DNA of 18,802 nucleotides, taken from positions 1 to 18,802 of the forward strand of contig JAEZMB010000121.1 of assembly GCA_023435825.1 (NCBI GenBank), in the 5' to 3' direction. The position numbers were made by a program, and so were the translations under genes. The stretch's first letter is position 1. Each line of letters starts with the position of its first letter. Below the pieces are notes generated by a model. That model did no database searches. It was not told the DNA's origin and worked only from the letters and a program-made list of their open reading frames with translations. The DNA comes from Pseudomonadota bacterium (GTDB lineage Bacteria; Desulfobacterota; Desulfovibrionia; Desulfovibrionales; Desulfovibrionaceae). Below, one piece after another: positions 13,589-18,802 of this stretch.

Positions 13589-14773
13589 ATGAAAAAACGC
13601 ACCATCATCGTTTCCGGACTGGCCGCCACCTATCCCCTGGGCGGCGTGGCCTGGGACTATATCCAGTACCTCCACGGCTTTTACCGCCTCGGCCACGACG
13701 TCTACTATCTCGAAGACACCGGCGGCTGGGCCTATGACCCCTTCAACGTCACCTTTGTCGACGACCTGACCTACCACACCAAGTACCTGGGCGATTACCT
13801 CGCCGCCCTGGACCCGGGGCTGGCCAAGCGCTTTTGCGTCATCGGCCCGGACGACCGTCACTGGGGCATGTCCGCCAAGGAACTGGCCGCCGTGGTCGGG
13901 CGCGCCGACGTCTTTTTCAACATCTCGACCACCTGCCAGCTGCGCGAGAGCTACGCCAAAATTCCGGTCAAGGTACTCATCGATTCCGACCCGCTCTACA
14001 CCCAGTCGAGCTTCCCGCAGTTCCTGGACGGCACGGCCACGGACGAGGAAAAGCGCAACATCGAAAACATGCGCCGCCACGACGTGTTCTTCTCCTTTGG
14101 CGAAAACGTCGGCCAGGACTTCTGCACCGTGCCCAAGGGGGTCATCGACTGGATTCCCACCCGCCAGCCCATCGTGCTGTCCAGTTGGGGGGACGCGCCG
14201 GCCAAACCGGCCCGGCAGACCTTCACCACCGTGCTTTCCTGGCAGCCGGCCCAGAAAGGGCCGCTGGTGGGCGGCGTGCAGTACGGCGGCAAGAACCTGG
14301 AATTCGAAAAGATGCTCGATCTGCCCCAGAAGACCACGGCCGAGCTGGAGCTGGCCCTGGGCGGCGGCAAGCCGCCCCGCGAACTGCTGGAGGAAAAGGG
14401 CTGGAAGCTGCGCGACGGGTTTTCCATGTCCCAGACGCCCTGGGTCTACCGCGACTACATCTGGGACAGCTACGCCGAGTTCTCCACGGCCAAAAACGCC
14501 TACGTGGCCACCCAAAGCGGCTGGTTCTCCTGCCGCACCGCCTGCTACCTGGCCTCGGGCCGGCCGGCCGTGGTCCAGGATACCGGCTACTCCCGCTTCA
14601 TGGACGTGGGCGAGGGCGTGCTGGCGTTCACCAACGAAGCCGAAGCCCTGGCCGGCATCGAGGCCGTGCGGGCCGACTGGGACCGCCACAGCGCCGCCGC
14701 CAAGGCGTTCGCCGCGCGCTACTTCGACTCCGACGTGGTGCTGGCCAAGCTTCTGGCCGATGCCCTGGCCTGA
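13589..14773 (+). CDS. GT-B-like glycosyltransferase (family 1-like)
   Basis: This 394-aa cytoplasmic protein has the look of a GT-B glycosyltransferase. A Rossmann-like N-terminus opens with TIIVSGLAATYPLGGVAWD and YLHGFYRLGHDVYYLE, which fit a nucleotide-binding fold with an acceptor-side helix. The C-terminal third, with EFSTAKNAYVATQSGWFS and YLASGRPAVVQDTGY, matches the donor-sugar binding region seen in family-1/CgeB-like transferases. No membrane segments are seen. It would add one sugar from a nucleotide-sugar to a growing glycan or lipid acceptor. ATG 13589 is used because the conserved fold begins right after it; GGCGAG a few nt before is a weak ribosome site, and the upstream in-frame extension is Pro/Arg-rich. 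Donor and acceptor are unknown. Confidence 0.8.
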   Translation: MKKRTIIVSGLAATYPLGGVAWDYIQYLHGFYRLGHDVYYLEDTGGWAYDPFNVTFVDDLTYHTKYLGDYLAALDPGLAKRFCVIGPDDRHWGMSAKELAAVVGRADVFFNISTTCQLRESYAKIPVKVLIDSDPLYTQSSFPQFLDGTATDEEKRNIENMRRHDVFFSFGENVGQDFCTVPKGVIDWIPTRQPIVLSSWGDAPAKPARQTFTTVLSWQPAQKGPLVGGVQYGGKNLEFEKMLDLPQKTTAELELALGGGKPPRELLEEKGWKLRDGFSMSQTPWVYRDYIWDSYAEFSTAKNAYVATQSGWFSCRTACYLASGRPAVVQDTGYSRFMDVGEGVLAFTNEAEALAGIEAVRADWDRHSAAAKAFAARYFDSDVVLAKLLADALA

Positions 14774-14820
14774 TTGTACGAATTGTACGAGTTGACGGAA
14801 GCGTACGGAATGCGCATCAT
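14773..14820 (+). promoter_or_regulatory. Toxin-antitoxin promoter and operator
   Basis: A perfect tandem repeat of ATTGTACGA (14773-14781 and 14782-14790) sits at the stop codon of the preceding gene, with a related GCGTACGG at 14801-14808. TTGACG (14792-14797), 17 bp, and CATCAT (14815-14820, 4/6) make a plausible sigma-70 promoter 20 bp before the antitoxin start. Phd/YefM antitoxins bind operators with TGTAC-type motifs next to their promoters, so this is a likely autoregulatory site. Confidence 0.6.
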
Positions 14821-14840
14821 GCTCTGGAAAAGGAGCGACC

Positions 14841-15113
14841 ATGCCCACGCCTGAAACGTCCGCCGCCATGAGCGCCGCCGAGGCCCGGGAACACTTCGCC
14901 GAAGTGGTCAACCGAGCAGCCTACGGCAAGGAACGCATCGTGCTTTCCCGCCGGGGACGGCCCGTGGCAGCCCTGGTTTCCATGGACGATCTGCTGTTGC
15001 TCGAAGCCCTGGAAGAGCGGGCCGATCTGGCCGCCGCCCGGGAGGCCGAGGAAGAGGCCGCCCGCCTGGGGACCATTGCCTGGGAGACGGTCAAAAAGGA
15101 TTGCGGCCTCTAA
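14841..15113 (+). CDS. Antitoxin, Phd/YefM family
   Basis: The 90-aa protein shows the Phd/YefM pattern: an N-terminal DNA-binding part with SAAEAREHFAEVVNRA and then ERIVLSRRGRPVAALVSMDDL, followed by an acidic helical C-terminus that would wrap the toxin. It should neutralise the toxin encoded 6 nt downstream and repress its own promoter. GGAG lies 5 nt before ATG 14841. It has its own promoter/operator just after the glycosyltransferase stop codon, so the module can be expressed independently of the glycan genes around it. Confidence 0.9.
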   Translation: MPTPETSAAMSAAEAREHFAEVVNRAAYGKERIVLSRRGRPVAALVSMDDLLLLEALEERADLAAAREAEEEAARLGTIAWETVKKDCGL

Positions 15114-15119
15114 CCCGCC

Positions 15120-15377
15120 ATGGCCTACCAGGTGGAACTGACGCCGGCCGCCGGACGCGACTTCAAGCGTCTGCCCCGGGCAGCGGCGCAGAGGTTGGCC
15201 CCGCGCATCGACGCCCTGGCCGAGGAACCCCGGCCGGCCGGCGCGCTGGCCATGGCCGGGATGCACGGCTACTACCGGCTGCGGGTGGGAGACTACCGGA
15301 TCATCTACAAAGTCGAGGATGCGCGCCTGGTGGTGCTGGTCATCCGTGTCGCCAACCGCCGCGAGGCATACCGCTGA
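15120..15377 (+). CDS. Toxin, RelE/ParE superfamily
   Basis: This 85-aa protein is a RelE/ParE-type toxin. It has the family's opening MAYQVELTPAAGRDFKRLP, the middle GYYRLRVGDYRIIYKV and the ending VIRVANRREAYR, where the basic residues and the terminal Tyr-Arg fit a RelE-like ribosome-dependent mRNA endonuclease rather than a gyrase poison, though this is not certain. It starts 6 nt after the antitoxin stop with no good Shine-Dalgarno of its own (AAAGGA is 19 nt away), so translation is probably coupled to the antitoxin, keeping toxin levels lower. Length and catalytic residues look intact. Confidence 0.9.
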   Translation: MAYQVELTPAAGRDFKRLPRAAAQRLAPRIDALAEEPRPAGALAMAGMHGYYRLRVGDYRIIYKVEDARLVVLVIRVANRREAYR

Positions 15378-15391
15378 CTGGTTTGTTTTCC

Positions 15392-17317
15392 ATGCCAAAA
15401 TCCTTTCGTTTCCTGTTCTCGGGGCTTGCGGCCCTGCTTTGCCTCGCCGTCCTGGCCGGGCCGGCTCCGGCCGGATCGGCCCAGGGCTTCGGCACGGTCC
15501 GCGACGGCGGCGTGTGGTGGCTCACCCTGCCCGGCGGGCCGCGCTTTTTCTCCATGGGTGTGAACACCGTCAACGGCGGCGACAAGAAAACCCGGGACCG
15601 GGGCTACTATTTCGAGAACTTCTACCCCGATCAGGCCGCCTGGGCCGCCGACACGCAAAAGCGCCTCTACGCCTGGGGCTTCAACACCCGGGGCGGCTGG
15701 TCCGACCCGACCAGGGCCATGACCCTGCCCATGGTTCCCGAGATCGATCTTGGCCGCAACGCCCGGCTGCACTGGTTCGACCCCTTCGCCCCCGACGCCC
15801 TGGAGTTGACCATCGCCAAGGCCCGGGAACTGACCGCGCCCTACCGCGACAATCCGGCCGTCATCGGCTACTTTACGGACAACGAAGTGGGCTGGTGGAA
15901 CGCGCCGCTTTTCAAGTGGTACCTCGCCAACGAATGGGCCAGCTACGCCAAGCGCCATGTCTGGCGCATGGTTTACGACCACTACCAGGGCAAGTGGGAC
16001 AAGCTTTTGGCCGACTTCGTGCCGGCCGCCGGCTACGACTCCTTCGAGGACCTCAAGAAGGGCGGCGCGGAACTCAAGCTGCGGCCCGGCGGCCGGGGCA
16101 TCGCGCTGATCAACAAGGTGACCGCCGCCTGCGCCGGGCGCTACTACGAACTGGTGTTCAAGGCGCTGCGGGCCGTGGACCCGGGCCGGCTGGTCATGGG
16201 CGACCGGCTGCCGCTCTACTACAACCAGGACGCGGTCCTGGCCTCGCGCGGATTCCTCGACGTGCTGTCCACCAACTACAACGTGGACACCCCCGACGGC
16301 TGGGTGGCCCCCTACTACTTCGACGGGCTGGCCAAGCTCACCGACACGCCGGTGCTCATTTCGGAATTCTTCTTCGCGGCCAATGAAAACCGCTCCGGCA
16401 ACGTCAACAACGGTCATCTGATGCATGTGGCGACCCAGGCCGAACGGGCCGCCGGGGCCTCGGCCGCCGTGCGCCACTTCGCCGCCTTCCAAAACGTCGC
16501 CGCCGTGCACTGGTTCCAGTACTACGACGAGCCGACCGGCGGACGCGGCGACGGCGAGGACTTCAACATGGGCCTGGTCGACATCCACAACGTCCCGTAT
16601 GAAAAGCTCTTGGCCGCCATGGCTCCGGCCAACCGCGAGGCCCCGGCCATTCACGCCGCCAGCGCCGGCCGGACCACCCCGGCCCAGCCGGCCGTGGTCC
16701 CCATCCACCCGGCCGCGGCGCCCGTGTCGCTGACCGACGGCGGGCTGGCCGACTGGCCGGACAAAGCCGGCACGCGCCTGCCCTGGCTAACGATCCCCGC
16801 GCCCCACGTGCCCTTTGGCGACGTGCACATGAGCTGGAGCCAGGACGGGCTGAACCTGTTCCATCTGGCCCAGAACTACGCCGACCTGTTTCTTTTGGCC
16901 TACGAGGGCGAGTTCCCCATTTCCGAAACCTACCAGTTGCAGATCGAGGTCGACGCCGGAGCGGGCATCCGGCGTTTCGCCGCCTGCCTGCTGCCCCAGC
17001 CCCATCGCAAGTATCCGGGGCGCTTCGAACTGGTCCCCCGGCTCTTTCGCATCGAGGACGACGGACGCCTGACGCGCATCGACGAGACCGGCCTTGTCCA
17101 GGTGCTGGACAAGCCGCTGCCCCACATCGCCCTGGAGATGCGCCTGCCGGCCAAGGAACTGGGCCTGGACAAACTCTCCCCGGGACAGGGACTGTCCTTG
17201 CGCTTAAGCGCCACCACGTTTTATCGTGAAATGACCATGACCCTGGGCGCGCCTGCCCAGGGGCGCGGCAAAAAGGACGCGGACAAGCCCTTTGCGGCGA
17301 TCCTCGCGGACAAGTAA
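15392..17317 (+). CDS. Secreted clan-A-like glycoside hydrolase with CBM9-like domain
   Basis: The 641-aa protein starts with a signal peptide (hydrophobic 8-22, likely cut after GSA near residue 30; no lipobox), so it should act in the periplasm or outside. A TIM-barrel-like catalytic region (about 35-420) has YFTDNEVGWW with Glu165 as likely acid/base and LISEFFF with Glu325 as likely nucleophile, as in retaining clan GH-A enzymes; the family (GH2, GH42, or agarase-like) cannot be settled by eye. From DGGLADW at 449-455 the C-terminus resembles a CBM9/DOMON-like carbohydrate-binding domain. It probably trims, releases or binds the glycan made by this locus. The start is uncertain: ATG 15392 gives a proper signal peptide but lacks a Shine-Dalgarno (TTG 15383 is an in-frame alternative). 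It begins 14 nt after the toxin stop, so coupling is likely. Confidence 0.85.
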   Translation: MPKSFRFLFSGLAALLCLAVLAGPAPAGSAQGFGTVRDGGVWWLTLPGGPRFFSMGVNTVNGGDKKTRDRGYYFENFYPDQAAWAADTQKRLYAWGFNTRGGWSDPTRAMTLPMVPEIDLGRNARLHWFDPFAPDALELTIAKARELTAPYRDNPAVIGYFTDNEVGWWNAPLFKWYLANEWASYAKRHVWRMVYDHYQGKWDKLLADFVPAAGYDSFEDLKKGGAELKLRPGGRGIALINKVTAACAGRYYELVFKALRAVDPGRLVMGDRLPLYYNQDAVLASRGFLDVLSTNYNVDTPDGWVAPYYFDGLAKLTDTPVLISEFFFAANENRSGNVNNGHLMHVATQAERAAGASAAVRHFAAFQNVAAVHWFQYYDEPTGGRGDGEDFNMGLVDIHNVPYEKLLAAMAPANREAPAIHAASAGRTTPAQPAVVPIHPAAAPVSLTDGGLADWPDKAGTRLPWLTIPAPHVPFGDVHMSWSQDGLNLFHLAQNYADLFLLAYEGEFPISETYQLQIEVDAGAGIRRFAACLLPQPHRKYPGRFELVPRLFRIEDDGRLTRIDETGLVQVLDKPLPHIALEMRLPAKELGLDKLSPGQGLSLRLSATTFYREMTMTLGAPAQGRGKKDADKPFAAILADK

Positions 17318-17335
17318 ACCAAGGAAGAACGGATC

Positions 17336-18349
17336 ATGGCCACCAACATTCTGGTCACCGGCGGCGCGGGCTACATCGGCTCCCATACCTGCAAGGCGCT
17401 GGCCGCGGCAGGATTCACGCCCATCACCTACGACAACATGGTCTACGGCCACGACTGGGCCGTGAACTGGGGGCCGCTGGTGCGCGGCGACATTCTCAAC
17501 CGAGGCGAACTCGACGAAGTGTTCGCCGAGTTCAAGCCCGTGGCGGTGCTCCATTTCGCCGCCTTCGCCTATGTCGGCGAATCCGTGACCGACCCGGAAA
17601 AGTACTACCGCAATAACGTGGCTGGTTCGCTGTCGCTGCTCTCGGCCATGCGCAAGGCCGGCTGCCGCCACATCGTCTTCTCCAGCACCTGCGCCACCTA
17701 CGGCGCACCCGACCGGGTGCCCCTGACCGAGGACCATCCCACCCGGCCCATGAGCCCCTACGGCACGTCCAAGCTCATGATCGAACAGATGCTCAAGGAT
17801 TTCGACGCCGCCTACGGCATGACCTACACGGCCCTGCGTTACTTCAACGCCGCCGGGGCCGACCCGGACGGCCAGATCGGCGAGGACCACGATCCCGAGA
17901 CCCATCTGATCCCGCTGGTCATCGCCGCCGCCCTGGGCCGCATCCCCCGGGTGGAAGTCTTCGGCACGGACTACCCGACCCCGGACGGCACGGCGGTTCG
18001 CGACTACATCCACGTCGCCGATCTGGCCGACGCCCACATCCTGGCCGTCAAACGGCTCCTGGACGGCGGCAAGAGCGCCATCTACAATCTCGGCACCGGC
18101 ACGGGCAACTCCGTGCGTGAAGTGATCCGCACCGTGGAAGAAGTCTCGGGCAAGCCCGTGCCCATGGTCGAAGGCCCCCGCCGGGCCGGCGATTCGCCGG
18201 GCCTTTACGCCGACTCCGGGGCCATCATCCGCGAACTGGGCTGGAACCCGCGCTACGGCGCTCTGCGCGACATCGTGGCCACGGCCTGGCGCTGGCACGA
18301 ACAGGGGCTGCCGTCCAAAAGGCATTGCAATCTGCGCAAGTCCGGGTAA
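17336..18349 (+). CDS. galE: UDP-glucose 4-epimerase
   Basis: This 337-aa enzyme interconverts UDP-glucose and UDP-galactose in the cytoplasm using bound NAD. It has the Rossmann motif GGAGYIG (9-15), FSSTCATYG with the catalytic Ser/Thr region, and YGTSK with Tyr142 and Lys146. The later motifs RYFNAAGAD and DYIHVADLADAH are hallmarks of bacterial GalE, and the length matches the usual ~338 aa. AAGGA lies 10 nt before ATG 17336 and the gene starts 18 nt after the hydrolase stop, so they are likely co-transcribed. It should supply UDP-galactose (or UDP-GalNAc, depending on specificity) to the glycosyltransferases of this locus. Confidence 0.96.
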   Translation: MATNILVTGGAGYIGSHTCKALAAAGFTPITYDNMVYGHDWAVNWGPLVRGDILNRGELDEVFAEFKPVAVLHFAAFAYVGESVTDPEKYYRNNVAGSLSLLSAMRKAGCRHIVFSSTCATYGAPDRVPLTEDHPTRPMSPYGTSKLMIEQMLKDFDAAYGMTYTALRYFNAAGADPDGQIGEDHDPETHLIPLVIAAALGRIPRVEVFGTDYPTPDGTAVRDYIHVADLADAHILAVKRLLDGGKSAIYNLGTGTGNSVREVIRTVEEVSGKPVPMVEGPRRAGDSPGLYADSGAIIRELGWNPRYGALRDIVATAWRWHEQGLPSKRHCNLRKSG

Positions 18350-18383
18350 CAAGGATCAAAAGACCATTTTTGCGGAGGATGCC

Positions 18384-18659
18384 ATGGACTTTGCAGCGCT
18401 GGGACTCGATTTCCATTCCATCCGCAACAGCAACGAAGAACGCGTGATCAACTTCATCCCCATGGTGCTCGAAGAATTCCCGGAGTTCGTCGCCACGCGC
18501 ACCGATATCGAGGATGTCTACGCGCTGACGCTCAACAAGCTGCCGGCCCGCTACCGGCAGGCCGTCAGCCTGGTCATCAACGAGCCGGTCAGCGACGCGC
18601 TGATCCGCGACCGGATGCGCGAAGCCGTCCGCACCATCATGGCGCGGCCAAATTACTGA
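18384..18659 (+). CDS. ComFB-family protein (late competence development family)
   Basis: The 91-aa soluble protein matches the ComFB family by length and by the core TDIEDVYALTLNKLPARY (about residues 40-57), which parallels the family's DI..ALN.LPP.Y. The cysteine-rich stretch that precedes this motif in some members is missing here. ComFB proteins have been reported as cyclic dinucleotide receptors in cyanobacteria; its position 34 nt after galE at the end of a glycan locus would suit a second-messenger control of polysaccharide production, but that is inference. GGAGG lies 5 nt before ATG 18384. A competence role is not implied by context. Confidence 0.85.
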   Translation: MDFAALGLDFHSIRNSNEERVINFIPMVLEEFPEFVATRTDIEDVYALTLNKLPARYRQAVSLVINEPVSDALIRDRMREAVRTIMARPNY

Positions 18660-18673
18660 GAGGAGATAAGAGT

Positions 18674-18715
18674 GCCTCCGGCGGCCAAAGGGGCTGAGCC
18701 CCTTTGGAAACCCCA
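18674..18715 (+). repeat. Palindromic intergenic repeat, copy C
   Basis: Fifteen nt after the ComFB stop codon, GCCTCCGGCGG leads into a perfect 10-bp stem (18685-18694 with 18698-18707, loop TGA), then AAACCCC. The lead is identical to that of copy B and the stem differs but pairs fully. The TGAAAGGGG tail of copies A and B is not present. Placed between a plus-strand gene end and a possible minus-strand gene end, it could serve as a bidirectional transcript end, but has no T-run. Confidence 0.7.
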
Positions 18716-18736
18716 CCTGTGATGGCATTGTTCGCT

Positions 18737-18802
18737 TTACTTTAGCAGCTGCATCGACTCGGAAAATGCGAAAAGGGCTGTTTTGGGCGCGAGGCTTTGA
18801 TC
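18737..18802 (-). CDS. Possible C-terminal end of a minus-strand gene, cut by the window
   Basis: Reading on the minus strand from the window edge, 21 codons are open and end at TAA 18739-18737, giving a plausible C-terminus ending SMQLLK. The third-position GC content is lower than in the other genes, and there is too little sequence to identify a family. It may be chance. Confidence 0.25.
   Translation of the reverse strand, partial: DQSLAPKTALFAFSESMQLLK

Noticed and set aside
10571..14911. Several 500-codon antisense or out-of-frame open frames over the GT-C and GT-B genes
   Set aside because: They are Arg/Gly/Pro-rich shadows of genes with recognisable glycosyltransferase motifs.

Overview
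The window is high-GC DNA with dense, strongly GC3-biased genes. It probably comes from a sulfate-reducing member of the Desulfovibrionaceae (Desulfovibrio/Solidesulfovibrio-like). That is an inference from the mix of a sensor kinase with haem-c-type motifs, PAS domains with a CPSC motif, a ComFB-family protein, a sigma-54-type promoter and GC-rich palindromic intergenic repeats. No rRNA, tRNA, CRISPR array or transposase gene was recognised.

Layout. (1) 1-497: non-coding, with two copies of a palindromic repeat in inverted orientation enclosing a hairpin-rich segment. (2) 498-2771 (+): membrane histidine kinase with a periplasmic CXXCH motif and two PAS domains; no response regulator lies next to it. 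(3) 2893-4946 (-): two overlapping genes, a polytopic membrane protein and a single-pass protein with a predicted periplasmic beta-rich domain, both unrecognised. (4) 4947-5451: divergent control region with a strong -24/-12 (sigma-54) candidate and an upstream palindrome placed where an enhancer-binding protein would bind. (5) 5452-18659 (+): a polysaccharide or oligosaccharide locus. Its genes in order are a GH2-like/GT2 fusion with membrane segments, an MsbA/NdvA-like ABC exporter, a large GT-C-type membrane glycosyltransferase, a GT-B-like glycosyltransferase, a Phd/RelE-type toxin-antitoxin pair with its own operator, a secreted clan-A-like glycoside hydrolase with a CBM9-like domain, galE, and a ComFB-family protein. 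(6) 18660-18802: a third palindromic repeat, then the possible end of a minus-strand gene.

How the genes may work together (inference): GalE supplies UDP-galactose or UDP-glucose. The GH2-GT2 fusion and the GT-B enzyme build a glycan at the cytoplasmic face, and the ABC protein exports it. The GT-C enzyme adds sugars from a lipid-linked donor on the periplasmic side, and the secreted hydrolase trims or binds the product. Sigma-54 control at the front, and a ComFB protein (a family reported to bind cyclic dinucleotides) at the end, suggest a regulated envelope or biofilm polysaccharide. The glycosidase-synthase fusion beside an exporter recalls the NdvB/NdvA cyclic glucan systems, but with different enzyme families, and is the best candidate here for an undescribed system.

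Other notable points are two C10 tracts in and just before the GT-C gene, strong hairpins without a T-run right after three successive stop codons, and a repeat copy that supplies the Shine-Dalgarno sequence of the kinase gene.
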